Below the pieces are notes generated by a model. It had not been told where the DNA came from and made no database searches. It saw only the letters and a program-made list of their open reading frames with translations. The position numbers were made by a program, and so were the translations under genes. A DNA stretch of 64,000 bases from Acorus gramineus (lineage: Eukaryota > Streptophyta > Magnoliopsida > Acorales > Acoraceae): the NCBI GenBank assembly GCA_030737835.1, contig JAUJYN010000013.1:1955293-2019292 (forward strand). Direction: 5' to 3'. Position 1 is the stretch's first letter. Each line of letters begins with the position of its first letter. Below are positions 22,774-35,100 of this stretch, one piece after another.

Positions 22774-23880
22774 GTGCCTCAGTGCACCTCTCGATGCCGC
22801 CCTGCCGTGCACGCGCCCTGCCCGCGCGCCGCCCTACGTCACACGCTCCTGCCTGTCGTGCGCGCCCTGCCTGCGACACCCTGCCAGCGCACGCCCTGCC
22901 TACGACGCGGGGCCAGCGCACGCCCTGCAGCTCGCTGCCTTGCCTGCTTCACTACCGCGCGCTGCCCTGCCGCACTACGCCACACCCCTACACAGCCGTG
23001 CCCGAGCGTCTGCTCTGCAACGCCGCGATGCCCTACCAGCGCACGCCCTACCACGCGCTGCTCTGCTGCACCACCCCGCGCCCCTACACAACCGCACCCG
23101 AGCGTCCACTGCCCCCAGACCTGTGCGTGCGCACTTCCAGCGCCCGACGCGTAATCGCGTCCATGTATCTCGAAAACGCGTCCAGGAATCCCAGACCAAA
23201 GTACGCGCCAGCTGCCAGACACCGCAAGCGCAAAATTGTGCGATCCCGACAGTCTCGGTGCGCTGTCCTCGGAACTGCGGGTGCGCGCTCCCAGATCTCG
23301 ACCAGTAATCGTGCCCGCGTATCTCAGAAATGCGTCCAGAAATCCTGGACCAGCGTACGCGCCAGCTGCCAAACACCCACACGCGCAAAGTCGTGCGATC
23401 CTGAGAATCTCGGCGCGTTGTCCCCGGAACTACGCGTGCGCACTTCTAGTGCCCGACGCGTAAACGCGTCCAGAAATCCCAGAACCGCGTGCTCGCTAGC
23501 TGCCAGACACCCGCACTCATAGCTGTCCGCTCATCTCACCAACGCGTCCAAGGAACCAGTCCCGGATCTCCAGGACACCTGTCCCGGATATCCCGGGCAC
23601 ATGTCCCTGATTTCCTGGTACCTGTCCCGAGCCCGCGCCCAGACAACATCTTGAGCCCACACCTGCACCCAGCCACTGCCCGGGCTGTCACCCGCCGCCG
23701 CCGGATGCCGTCCTCTAGCACCGCTCTGCAACACCTCCGGCCGCCCTCTACCGCCTCCGGCAATCCTCCGACCGACCTCTGCCTCCTCCGGCCGCCCTCC
23801 GCTTGCCGCGCGCGCCATCCGCCGCCTCCAACCACCTCCGGCCGCCGCTTTGGGATCTGTAAACCCAAATCAGACATCAT
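22774..23880 (+). repeat. GC-rich copia leader with about 154-bp tandem repeats
   Basis: Between the primer-binding site and the first pol-like frame is 1.1 kb of GC-rich, Pro/Ala/Arg-coding-looking sequence instead of a gag domain. From about 23125 to 23530 a unit of about 154 bp repeats nearly three times (starts near 23125, 23278 and 23432), each with a CGTGCGCACTTC-like start, CGCGTCCAGAAATCC and GCCAGCTGCCAGACACC. Long open frames here on both strands reflect composition, not a gag protein. Confidence 0.65.
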
Positions 23881-24026
23881 CTCCTATCCAGAAGTTCGAT
23901 TAAGGTGTTTCAGGGGACTGTTTCACTTCAATTTTCATCCCCGATATCATTGTTTGGTTTTTTTTAGCCTCATCCGAGATCTAAAAATATCATATATCGA
24001 TCCTCTTCGGACACTCACCTATACTA

Positions 24027-25421
24027 TGGTGTCTCATCAGTCCACTTCGTCGTTCATCTATGAGGGCATCCTGGGGGCTGCTCCTACTCTGAAGCGCCAT
24101 AGACCAAAAAGACGGAGACATCGTCTTCCTCCTACTGCCGCTGCGATTGATACTCCAATTGCCTCTGTTCATCCACACTCGGATCAGCTTGACTAGATCA
24201 GTCAGTGCCTAGACCACCTAATTCTGCAACAGACTCTTTCTGGTTCTTCTACTCCCTTTGCCTTATCTTCTACTACGGGTACTTCTGCTTATTGGATCTT
24301 TGATTTGGGAGCCTCACATCACATGACGCCTGATAGTTCTATCCTCACTGCATGCTCACCTGCACCCTCACACCTACCTTCGATTCATACTGCTAATGGC
24401 TCTCCTTTAGTCATCACGCAGTGTGAATCGATCCCCACCATATCTCATCCCACTGGCCGCCTTTCATTACCATTTGTTTTACATGCTCCTAAGCTTTATA
24501 TAAATCTTATGTCTATTAGTCGATTGTGTGATTTCGGATTCACCGTTACCTTTACCTCTTTTGGGTGTTTTGTGCAGGATCCACGTTCACGGCAGAGGAT
24601 TGGTGTTGGTCGTAGGATTGGCGGACTATATTATGTGGAGTATCTTAATCTTCCTGTGCTCGATCCCTAAGTTTTCTGTGGCACTGTTACCTCTAATACT
24701 GACTTGTGACATAAAAGGTTAGGTCATGTTTCTGAGTCTCGTCTTAAAAACCTTATTCAATCTGGTGACTTGGGTCGTGTTTCATTTTCTCCTCTTTCTG
24801 TTTGTGAGGGTTGTAAACTAGCCAAACCCATTGCTACTCCATTCCATTCTAGCAATCATCATTCCTCTAGTCCATTTGAGTTAGTTCATTCTGATATCTG
24901 GGGTTCTTCACATATCATGTCAAAGAGTGATTTTTCGTATTATATAAGTTTTATTTATGACTATTCTGGCTTTACCTGGATTTATTTATTGCGTCATCGA
25001 TCTGAGGTCCCAAAGATATATGAGGTCTTTACCACTATGATTCACACCCAGTTTCAGACTCGTATCAAAACCTTTAGGATTGATTGTGCTCGAGAATATA
25101 TCTCTTCCACGATGCGTTCTCTTCTTCAATCTCATGGCACTCTCTTTCAACAATCCTGCCCTTATACTCATGAGCAGAATGGTGTTGCTGAAAGAAAACA
25201 TCGCCATATTCTTGAGACCACTCGTTCCCTCTTACTTTCTTCTTCAGTCCCCAGCACATTCTGGGCTGAGGCTACTCTTCTATCTGTTCATCTTATCAAT
25301 ATTACTCCCTCATATGTCCTCTCTGGTATGACTCCTCACGAGCGCCTTTACTCCTCCAAACCTGATTATAGCAGACTTTGTACCTTTGGATGCACTTGTT
25401 TCGTGCTTCTCCCTCCTCATC
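24027..25421 (+). pseudogene. Copia pol, 5' part: gag remnant, protease and integrase
   Basis: An ATG at about 24027 (MVSHQSTSS) leads into a short basic stretch and then a stop (24196); the UBN2-type gag and CCHC knuckle expected here are absent. At 24300 the protease site reads DLGASHHMT instead of D-S-G-A-S, a changed catalytic triplet. A GAG-pre-integrase Cys pair (VCEGCK) and the integrase core follow: HSDIWG, then RIDCAREY where copia integrases have the second Asp in a SDNGGEY-like motif, then HEQNGVAERKHRH with the third acidic residue. The frame runs to PPH at 25421, where the Gypsy LTR enters, and resumes at 38391 in the same frame once the TCATC duplication is counted once. Confidence 0.85.
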
Positions 25422-25998
25422 TGTCACGCCCCAGGGAGGCCGTCCCCGGGACGCGGCAAGTATATATATAATATCAGAATCTACACAGGAGGTCAATAAT
25501 ATATCATACACAAATAACCAGAATGACACACAGACAACAAAGTGGCTGACATGATATAAACCAAATGCGGAAGCAAAAGACTGAATCTGTAAATAAACAT
25601 ACTACAAACTCGATACTCAATCATCTGTCCTGTGAGAGCCAATATACACCAATACAACTGAATATATACAAACGCGTGCCAAGCACGGAAATAAAATACA
25701 TACAGCCAAGAAGGGATGCTGATAGTCTCTGGCACTCGCGGAACGTGGCGCTGCTCCGCTACTGAAGGAATCCCTCGGAAAGCTCCAACTGCTGCTCCGG
25801 CTCCAGCTCAGGCTCAGTGGCAACTGGGGAAAACATATGCGAGGGGTGAGCCACACGCTCAGTGAACAGCACAACCCATGCATCACAGACAATATTGACC
25901 ACAATTCAATTATTTATCCATCCTCTAAGTGGCATAACAACATAATCCAGTGGTTCGTACATCGCCGAACCACCACACCCTCACCCTCACCCATCAAT

Positions 25999-28900
25999 TG
26001 TCACGCCCCAGGGCGGCCAACCCCGGGACGCGGCAAATGTATATATATCATATCAGAAACCTACGCAGGAGGTCAAATGCATATACTATAAACCACAAAT
26101 AAAATGACAACACATATCAAATAGGGCTGACATAATATATATACAATATAGCGGAAGCAAAACTGAGTCTGTGAATAAACATTCTACAGACTCGATACTC
26201 AATCATCTGTCCTGTGAGAGCCAATATACACAAATACAACTGAACATATATACAGACACGTGCCAAGCACGGAAATCAAATACATACAGTCAAGGAAAAG
26301 GGATGCTGATAGCCTCTGGTACTCGCGGACGTAGCGCTGCTCCGCTACTGAAGAAATCCCTCGGAAAGCTCCAACTGCTGCTCCGGCTCCAGCTCAGGCT
26401 CAGTGACCACTGGGGAAAAACATGTGCGAGGGGTGAGCCACACGCTCAGTGAACAGCACAACCCACGCATCACAGACAATATTTACCAATATTCCATTAT
26501 TTTATCCAACCATCAATACATAACAACATAATCCAGTGGTTCGTACTTCGCCGAACCACCACACCCTCACCCTCACCCATCCATGGGTGACATAGGATTT
26601 TGGGACTGATAATCATCTATTCACATATCCAGTAGGTCGCTCATCGCCAACCCACTACACCCTCACCCTCACCCTACCACGGGTGACATAGGATTTTGGG
26701 ACTGACTAGGCTGTTGGTCACCCTTGGTCCACCGATAGTCTCTCCCTCCACTCCGTAGGCCGCCTGGTCTACTCCCACATTCGGCACAGTCCATCACCAA
26801 ATCAGGAGGTGCCTACTGATGGGAGCCCTCTGTCAGGAAGGCCCTGTCTAACGCTGAGGGTAGCCTCTACCGGATCCAACGCAGGGAACAGAACAGCCTA
26901 TCCATACGCATATGATCCACTCGGATCCGCCAACTACATATCATTACAACTCAAATGTCATGAATTCCTCTGAATTCAACCAGGTGCATCTCCACGATGC
27001 GGGGAAACAGTACAATCAAAAGCAGTGTTGGAATATCACTGGGGGAAAGAAACTCGGGAGGGCGGCGTGAGTTCCCGATACAGGGTACCCCGACAACCAA
27101 ACAAGGAACACGGAGTACCCTAACACGGGTCTCACCGCTGTCCTCGCAAGGTCCCTCCCCTATAATATTCACTACTCATGCTAATAATCATACTAATCAT
27201 ACAACATTACTTATAATATTATTGGGACTAGAAACCTTGGGAGGGCAGCCTGAGGTCCCGATACAGGACATCCCGACAACCAAACAAGGAACACGGAGTA
27301 CCCTAACACGGGTCTCAGCGTTGACCTCGCAAGGCTCCTCCCTATAATATTATCCTAAGGCATGCGATCTAACAGATACCAGCATTTAATTTAATGAATA
27401 AACTAGTAGGACACATGCATAGGCCGGGTTTCCTAGCATGTAAACAGGGAACATGCTGCAAGGCTCATATGCATATCCTAAGGGTGCAAGTCCCTAACAT
27501 GCAAAGGCTAGGGAAGCATGCATTCTACACATAATTCATACAAGCATGGATTACATATTATTGCAGGTTAATATTTATCCACGACGCCCCAGGAGAGGTC
27601 GGTATACGCCCCAAGTGCGTACAACGCCTCTCTACTGGGTTGGATTGTCCCACTCACCCCTATCCGGGTCGTCGCGCGACCGCCCGTCGAGATCTGCAAG
27701 ACAGGGATTAACTGGGTAAGTATAAATCCACAATTATCCCTAAAATACACAACACCCGCAATTAAATACACAACATCCCCAAACAACATTCAGCACCCCT
27801 TCCGGCAACCACCCGCGGCCTCGGCAAGCACCCGCGGCCTCGGCAACCGCCCGCACGGCCTCGGCAACCACCCGGGTGCACCGCCGCGCCTCAGCCCACG
27901 CACTCCGCGCACCGCCCGGGGCCCCGCGCGTCCACCGAGCCCAGCCGCGGCAGCCCGCACGCGCCCCGCACGCCGTGCGCTGGCCCGCGAGCACCCCGCA
28001 CGCCCCCGCGCGCGGCGCCTCGCCCCCGCGCACACCATCCCAGCCTTGCCGCGACCCGCGCACGCCTCGCGCACGCCTCCTCGCCCCGCGCGCACCCCGC
28101 GCGCACCTCCGCCACCCCTCCGCGCGCACCTCGCGCGTCCAGCACCTCCGGCAGCACCTCCGCGCGCACCTCGCGCGTCCAGCAGCACCTCCGCGCGCCT
28201 CCGCGCGCACCTCGCGCGTCCAGCACCTCCGGCAGCACCTCCGCGCGCCTCCGCGCGCACCTCGCGCGTCCAGCAACTCGGCCAGCACCTCCTCGCGCGC
28301 GGCACAGCACCGTGGCCACCACCTCCTCGCGCCCAGACCAGCGCGACCAGCACTTCGTGCCCGAGCTGCCCGAGGCCACCAGCCCGCCAGTCCGCCCTGC
28401 CAGCACCTCCAACCGGCACATCAGCACGACCACGACTGCCAGCCCCCGACCCGCGCACGCCCTGCACGCATGCCGCGCGCACGCACGCCCTCGCGCGCAC
28501 GCGCGCATCCCTGCACGCGCCCAGCCTACGCGCGGCCTGGGCTGCTGCCGCCGCATGCCTGCTGCCCGGGACAGCGTCCCCACCTGCCGAGCACCTCCAA
28601 CCACCTCTCCCACTGCCCCGACCACCTCCCACCACCTCCGACCACCCTCCGACGACCCCCACAGCCGCCGACCACCCCCAATCACAAAAACCTCCCCCTA
28701 GCATTCATCTAAGCAAGAAAAAAGAGGGAAAGAAGGCTTACCGAGGGGAGGGAGCGAAGTCCGGACGCTCTCCACGCGCCGAAACCCTTCCCAAAAGCCT
28801 TCTCACGCCCCGATCTAGCCCCACCACCAAAATGGGCCAAAACAGAGGAGAGAGAGGGGAGGTCGGGGAGGCTAAAGTCGTCGGAATTCGGATTTGAAGA

Positions 28901-29324
28901 CACCGGTGTGTAGATCGGGACCCGATCTACACTTCCCGTGCTTTGGGTTTTCGATTTCGAGGGGTCTAGGGGGCTTGAACGGAAGAAAACGGAGGAGGGG
29001 AGAGAAATCTCGACGGGAGAGACAATGAATAGTGACGAGGTGATTTTTGATTTCTTTTAAGTAGAGCGCGACTTAAAAACCCGGATACGCCCCGGAACTG
29101 GGAAATTTTTGCAAACGATGCCGGAATTCGATGAAATTTTCGTGGGAGGTCAGAAATGGCACCAGGACACCAAATATGCAGTTAGATTTTCAATCGGAGT
29201 CCTCTAACTCAGGACAATAGCTAACAGTCCGAAAATAAGCGGTTCCGATCGAAAAACCCTAAAAAAAAACTGCCAGAACGCTCTAACGGTTATCAACAGG
29301 TTAAAAAGTGACACATATCTAACA
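25999..29324 (-). repeat. 3' LTR of inner Gypsy element
   Basis: On the minus strand TGTTAGATATGTGTCAC…GGGGCGTGACA. It contains a CACCCTCACCCTCACCC minisatellite, a tandem pair of related blocks of about 140 bp (27043-27180 and 27228-27362, both with CCCGATACAGG and ACAACCAAACAAGGAACACG), and a 0.9-kb GC-rich core (27790-28690) with repeats of CTCCGCGCGCACCTCGCGCG. The long open frames in this core on both strands are compositional. Confidence 0.93.
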
Positions 29325-29340
29325 TTATCCCCCCCTTAGG
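29325..29340 (-). promoter_or_regulatory. Gypsy polypurine tract
   Basis: The minus strand reads CCTAAGGGGGGGATAA immediately before the 3' LTR start TGTTAGATATG. This is the expected plus-strand primer site and confirms the orientation. Confidence 0.9.
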
Positions 29341-29880
29341 AAATTTTGTCCCCAAAATTCGCCAAAAACATCTAGGAGGGGAAAGATGCGGATACGCGTC
29401 GAACCTGGCCTCCATGAGCTCCCAAGTGTCCTTAACACCTGAACGGTGCTGCCATCGCACCTCGACCAACTGGACGGTCTTGGTGCGGAGCCTCCTCACG
29501 CGGCGGTCCATGATCACAATCTACTGCTCCACGAATGACTGTCCGGCTCAGAGACGAGCGGCTCGAACGGGATGACGTGAGCAGGATCGCGGACACAGCC
29601 TTTCCCAACTGCGAACCCACCACTCCAAGACGGAGAGGTAAGAATTGGCGCTGAGGTGAGCCTCCGAGTAAACTCCAGGAAGCTCTCCTCGCAAGAAGGG
29701 GACCACTCGAACCGGATATCCCTCCGAGTAAGGCGGTTAAGAGGAACAGCTATCTTCGAGAGTCCCTCGTCAAGCTTCCTGCAATAACCCGCCAAACTCC
29801 GGAAGCTCCGAATCCATGCGGGGCTCGACGGTCTACGCCAATTCGACATAGCAAGCGTCTTACCCGGGTCCACAGATATC
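29341..29880 (-). pseudogene. Fused remnants of Gypsy pol (RT/RNase H junction plus integrase C-terminus)
   Basis: From 29873 the minus strand encodes the reverse transcriptase-RNase H junction of Ty3/Gypsy pol (VDPGK-like MDPGKTLAMSNWRRP, IRSF..LAGY.RKL, FEWSPSCEESF, LTSAPIL). After a few residues it switches to the extreme C-terminal integrase tail (DPAHVIPFEPL, then in another frame IMDRRVRRLRTKTVQLVEV and a W-QHRSG…TWE…YPHL stretch). The whole RNase H and integrase core between them has been deleted. Not functional. Confidence 0.8.
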
Positions 29881-29929
29881 CTTTCCCAGAAACCACTCAG
29901 CCCAAAAGGCCTTAACCTCTAACCAAACT

Positions 29930-30560
29930 CGCACTTGATCTCTCATCTATCTGATGCTTCCATGGTATCCCTTGCCTGGGAAAAGAAACCTCGGGAGGGC
30001 ACCATGAAATCCCGATATAGGATACCCCGACAACCAAACAAGGAACACGAAGTACCCTAGCCCGGGTTCCAACGCTGACCTCACAAGGCCCCTTAATCCA
30101 GAAAGGAACACTGGAAGAAGACATCATTTAAAAGAATACCCTAACTCCTCCGGATCACCTACATCTAGATGATCACCCAACGATGTCATTCAACATCCTT
30201 TGCAAGACCGACCCAACATCATTGGGAACGGTCCACAGAAATTGGGTTACGAGCGACCCGCCTTCGCCTCATCCACACCCTCACTCCCGAAAGGAGACAT
30301 TTTGGGACTTTGGGAGAGACTTAGACTGCTCTCTACCCCTGGTCCACCGGTAGCCTCTCCCCGCTCCGTAGCTCGCCTGGTCCTCTGACCGGGAGCCTGT
30401 CTAACGCCGGGGCTGTACTACGCGGATCCAACGAAGGGGAGAGCGATTCCACGCTCGCGACACCATTCAATAACCTCTTACCGGGTAGCCCCTACCTAGC
30501 ATACTCCCAAATTCAGTACCCCTCCGACTGCATCGGCGGTACCTACTGATGGGAACTCAC
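29930..30560. repeat. Rearranged LTR fragments inside the Gypsy internal region
   Basis: 29970-30100 matches the LTR block with CTCGGGAGGGC, CCCGATATAGGATACCCCGA and CAAACAAGGAAC. 30290-30560 matches a different LTR part (TTTTGGGACT, TGGTCCACCG, GCGGATCCAACG, CTACTGATGGGA). In the intact LTR the second part comes before the first on the plus strand; here the order is reversed, so these are rearranged or partial tandem LTR copies sitting where protease and reverse transcriptase should be. Confidence 0.75.
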
Positions 30561-30678
30561 TGCCAGGACAGCAAAACCCGGCTTCCTTAACCCAAACAAC
30601 CGCTCTTGACACTCACTCATCCAGATACCCCACACACTTGCATAATAACCACCAATTACACACACAACTATCCTTATA

Positions 30679-32025
30679 CTAGAAAGCTGGGAACTTAGGA
30701 TAATACCTCGAACCATGACACCCGAAGGCTGCGCCTCCTCGGCCGTAAGCGCTGCAACTCTGCCTTGAACCAACCGCGGCTGAGGAACAGGAGCACGCCT
30801 CGCCGGCTGCACTGGCTGCTGCTGGCGCTGAGGCTGCTGCTGCTGGCGGAAGCTGCTGCTGCAAGAACGGCGGCTGCTGAGGTGGCACTCGGGGTCGATC
30901 AGCATCTGGGCAATTGTATCTGATATGCCCGATGCGCTGACAATGAAAACAGCGACGCTTCTCCGGCTGCCAGGACTGGATGGGCACTGCTGCAATGGGT
31001 GCCGGATCCCACACTGGCACCGCATCTGCTGGAGGAGAGGAAGCCGCTGACTGATCGAAACGGGGCCTCCTCTTCCTGCGCTGCCCCTGGTCCCGACTCC
31101 CGGAAGGACCCTGATCTGAAGAAGGGGTCGGAGCCCGCACTTGAATCCCGAGGTCTCTCTCGACGGTCTTCGCCCGAGACACTACGTCGGAGTACCTCGT
31201 GAAAGCGTGGGCAGTGACATGCACCCGGATAGCGCTGCTGAGACCCAGCTCGAATCGCCGGCACCTCGTGACCTCATCCGTCACCAAGGCTGGAGCAAAT
31301 CTGGACAGACTCGTGAAGCGCACAGAGTAGTCAGCGACGGACATAGTGCCCTGAGTCAGCTGCTCAAACTCCCGCTCCACTAGCTGCCGCGCCGAGAACG
31401 GGAAGTACTCATCCAAGAAGTACCTCCGGAATCCCGCCCATGAAAGCCGCTCCACTCCCTCTGGAATGTCCACCACTCGGGTAGCCCACCAGTCGGCGGC
31501 GTCACCCTTCAGCATAAAGGTGGCCAGGGAGACTCGCTGGCGATCGGTGCAAAGCATGGCCGCGAAGATCACATCCACCTCCCTCAACCAACGCTCTGGC
31601 GCAAGAGGATCTGCCGACTGCCCATGAAACTCGGGAGGATGGAGCTTCAGAAAGGCGTTGAGGCCACTCTGCCGCACTCGTGCCGCCGCCTCTAGCTCCT
31701 CCTCCCTTTCCAGGGGATCCTCAACTCCCACCGCCGGAACTGCCACAGGAACTGGGGGTACATCAGGTACCGCAGGCGGATCTGCTGCCAAGGGGACCTG
31801 CGGAACTGCCTCGCGAGTCGCCCTCAGCTCCTGAATCTCTCTAGCCTGCTCTGCCAGCATCCTCGTCTGTGTCTCCACCAAATCAGCCAACCGAGCGAAA
31901 GCACGCTCCCAAGCAGGTGGCTCCTGCGTCAAGGGCTCTCCGGTAGCATCCTCGTCTCTGGTAGGTCCGGAAACCTCCAAAGACCGAGAGGGACCTCGTC
32001 CGCGCCGTCCTCTGCGAGGAGGCAT
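30679..32025 (-). CDS. gag: Ty3/Gypsy Gag polyprotein, frameshifted at its C-terminal end
   Basis: 448 residues from ATG at 32025. A basic start (MPPRRGRRGRG) and a Leu-rich coiled segment lead to the retrotransposon-gag capsid domain (PF03732 type, about residues 130-270: PPEFHG…DPLAPERWLREV, FMLKGDAADWW, WAGFRRYFLDEYFP, EFEQLTQGTMSVADY). A CCHC zinc knuckle follows (CFHCQRIGHIRYNC, about residue 365). After the knuckle, in the Gln/Pro-rich stretch near 30850, the family continuation (QGRVAALTAEEA) is in another frame, so the last 60 or so residues of the open frame are altered. The 1.3-kb capsid region is fully open, so it may still make a capsid protein. It lies 119 bases inside the 5' LTR. 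Confidence 0.9.
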   Translation of the reverse strand: MPPRRGRRGRGPSRSLEVSGPTRDEDATGEPLTQEPPAWERAFARLADLVETQTRMLAEQAREIQELRATREAVPQVPLAADPPAVPDVPPVPVAVPAVGVEDPLEREEELEAAARVRQSGLNAFLKLHPPEFHGQSADPLAPERWLREVDVIFAAMLCTDRQRVSLATFMLKGDAADWWATRVVDIPEGVERLSWAGFRRYFLDEYFPFSARQLVEREFEQLTQGTMSVADYSVRFTSLSRFAPALVTDEVTRCRRFELGLSSAIRVHVTAHAFTRYSDVVSRAKTVERDLGIQVRAPTPSSDQGPSGSRDQGQRRKRRPRFDQSAASSPPADAVPVWDPAPIAAVPIQSWQPEKRRCFHCQRIGHIRYNCPDADRPRVPPQQPPFLQQQLPPAAAASAPAAASAAGEACSCSSAAVGSRQSCSAYGRGGAAFGCHGSRYYPKFPAF

Positions 32026-32126
32026 ATCAGCACCCTAAGAAAACCAGACACTAGGATCAGAATACTCATCTCGAAATCCTAGGACTCATCTCTACGAAAG
32101 GAAGACTATTGGCTCTGACAGGACCA

Positions 32127-32139
32127 GGCTCTGATACCA
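32127..32139 (-). promoter_or_regulatory. Gypsy primer-binding site (initiator tRNA-Met)
   Basis: The minus strand reads TGGTATCAGAGCC, five bases after the end of the 5' LTR (…CGTGACA). It marks the right LTR as the 5' LTR. Confidence 0.93.
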
Positions 32140-32144
32140 ACTTT

Positions 32145-35100
32145 TGTCACGTCCCAGGGCGGCCAACCCCGGGACGCGGTAAATGTATATATATCATATC
32201 AGAAACCTACACAGGAGGTCAAATGCATATACTCTAAATCACAAATAAAATGACAACACATATCAAATAGGGCTGACATAATATATATACAATATAGCGG
32301 AAGCAAAAGACTGAATCTGTGAATAAACATTCTACAGACTCGATACTCAATCATCTGTCCTGTGAGAGCCAATATACACAAATACAACTGAACATATACA
32401 AACACGTGCCAAGCACGGAAATCAAATACATACAGTCAAGGAAAGGGATGCTGATAGCCTCTGGTACTCGCGGACGTAGCGCTGCTCCGCTACTGAAGAA
32501 ATCCCTCGGAAAGCTCCAACTGCTGCTCCGGCTCCAGCTCAGGCTCAGTGACCACTGGGGAAAAACATGTGCGAGGGGTGAGCCACACGCTCAGTGAACG
32601 GCACAACCCACGCATCACAGACAATATTTACCAATATTCCATTATTTTATCCAACCATCAATACATAACAACATAATCCAGTGGTTCGTACTTCGCCGAA
32701 CCACCACACCCTCACCCTCACCCATCCATGGGTGACATAGGATTTTGGGACTGATAATCATCTATTCACAAATCCAGTAGGTCGCTCATCGCCAACCCAC
32801 TACACCCTCACCCTCACCCTACCACGGGTGACATAGGATTTTGGGACTGACTAGGCTGTTGGTCACCCTTAGTCCACCGATAGTCTCTCCCTCCACTCCG
32901 TAGGCCGCCTGGTCTACTCCCACATTCAGCACAGTCCGTCACCTCATCAGGAGGTGCCTACTAATGGGAGCCCTCTGTCAGGAAGGCCCTGTCTAACGCT
33001 GAGGGTAGCCTCTACCGGATCCAACGCAGGGAACAGAACAGCCTATCCATACGCATATGATCCACTCGGATCCGCCAACTACATATCATTACAACTCAAA
33101 TGTCATGAATTCCTCTGAATTCAACCGGGTGCATCTCCACGATGCGGGGAAACAGTACAATCAAAAGCAGTGTTGGAATATCACTGGGGGAAAGAAACTC
33201 GGGAGGGCGGCGTGAGTTCCCGATACAGGGTACCCCGACAACCAAACAAGGAACACGGAGTACCCTAACACGGGTCTCACCGCTGTCCTCGCAAGGTCCC
33301 TCCCCTATAATATTCACTACTCATGCTAATAATCATACTAATCATACAACATTACTTATAATATTATTGGGACTAGAAACCTTGGGAGGGCAGCCTGAGG
33401 TCCCGATACAGGACATCCCGACAACCAAACAAGGAACACGGAGTACCCTAACACGGGTCTCAGCGTTGACCTCGCAAGGCTCCTCCCTATAATATTATCC
33501 TAAGGCATGCGATCTAACAGATACCAGCATTTAATTTAATAAATAAAACTAGTAGGATGCATAGGCCGGGTTTCCTAGCATGTAAACAGGGGACATGCTG
33601 CATGGCTCATATGCATATCCTAAGGGGCAAGTCCCTAACATGCAAAGCTAGGGAGCATGCATTCTACACATAATTCACACAAGCATGGATTACATATTAT
33701 CAGGTAATATTTATCCATGACGCCCCAGGAGAGGTCGGTATACGCCCCAAGTGCGTACAACACCTCTCTACTGGGTTGGATTGTCCCACTCACCAGAATC
33801 GGGGTCGTCGTGCGACCGCCCGTCAAGATCTGCAAGACAGGGTATTAACTGGTTAGAATAAATCCACAATTATCCCAAAAATGCATAACACACGCAATTA
33901 AATACACAACATCCCCAAACAACATTCAGCACCCCCTTCCGGCAACCACCCGCGGCCTCGGCAAGCACCCGCGGCCTCGGCAACCGCCCGCACGGCCTCG
34001 GCAACCACCCGGGTGCACCGCCGCGCCTCAGCCCACGCACTCCGCGCACCGCCCGGGGCCCCGCGCGTCCACCGAGCCCAGCCGCGGCAGCCCGCACGCG
34101 CCCCGCACGCCGTGCGCTGGCCCGCGAGCACCCCGCACGCCCCCGCGCGCGGCGCCTCGCCCCCGCGCACACCATCCCAGCCTTGCCGCGACCCGCGCAC
34201 GCCTCGCGCACGCCTCCTCGCCCCGCGCGCACCCCGCGCGCACCTCCGCCACCCCTCCGCGCGCACCTCGCGCGTCCAGCACCTCCGGCAGCACCTCCGC
34301 GCGCACCTCGCGCGTCCAGCAGCACCTCCGCGCGCCTCCGCGCGCACCTCGCGCGTCCAGCAACTCCGGCAGCACCTCCGCGCGCCTCCGCGCGCACCTC
34401 GCGCGTCCAGCAACTCGGCCAGCACCTCCTCGCGCGCGGCACAGCACCGTGGCCACCACCTCCTCGCGCCCAGACCAGCGCGACCAGCACTTCGTGCCCG
34501 AGCTGCCCGAGGCCACCAGCCCGCCAGTCCGCCCTGCCAGCACCTCCAACCGGCACATCAGCACGACCCCGACTGCCAGCCCCCGACCCGCGCACGCCCG
34601 CGCGCCTGCCGCGCGCACGCACGCCCGCGCGCGCACGCGCGCATCCCTGCACGCGCCCAGCCTACGCGCGGCCTGGGCTGCTGCCGCCGCATGCCTGCTG
34701 CCCGGGACAGCGTCCCCACCTGCCGAGCACCTCCAACCACCTCTCCCACTGCCCCGACCACCTCCAACCGCCTCCGACCACCCTCCGACGACCCCCACAG
34801 CCGCCAACCACCCCCAATCACAAAAACCTCCCCCTAGCATTCATCTAAGCAAGAAAAAGGAGGGAAAGAAGGCTTACCGAGGGGAGGGAGCGAAGTCCGG
34901 ACGCTCTCCACGCGCCGAAACCCTTCCCAAAAGCCTTCTCACGCCCCGATCTAGCTCCACCACCAAAATGGGCCAAAACAGAGGAGAGAGAGGGGAGGTC
35001 GGGGAGGCTAAAGTCGTCGGAATTCGGATTTGAAGACACCGGTGTGTAGATCGGGACCCGATCTACACTTCCCGTGCTTTGGGTTTTCGATTTCGAGGGG

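Noticed and set aside
22774-24196. Open frames of up to 246 codons in the copia leader
   Set aside because: Same compositional effect; no gag, zinc knuckle or other domain, and the frames follow 154-bp repeats.
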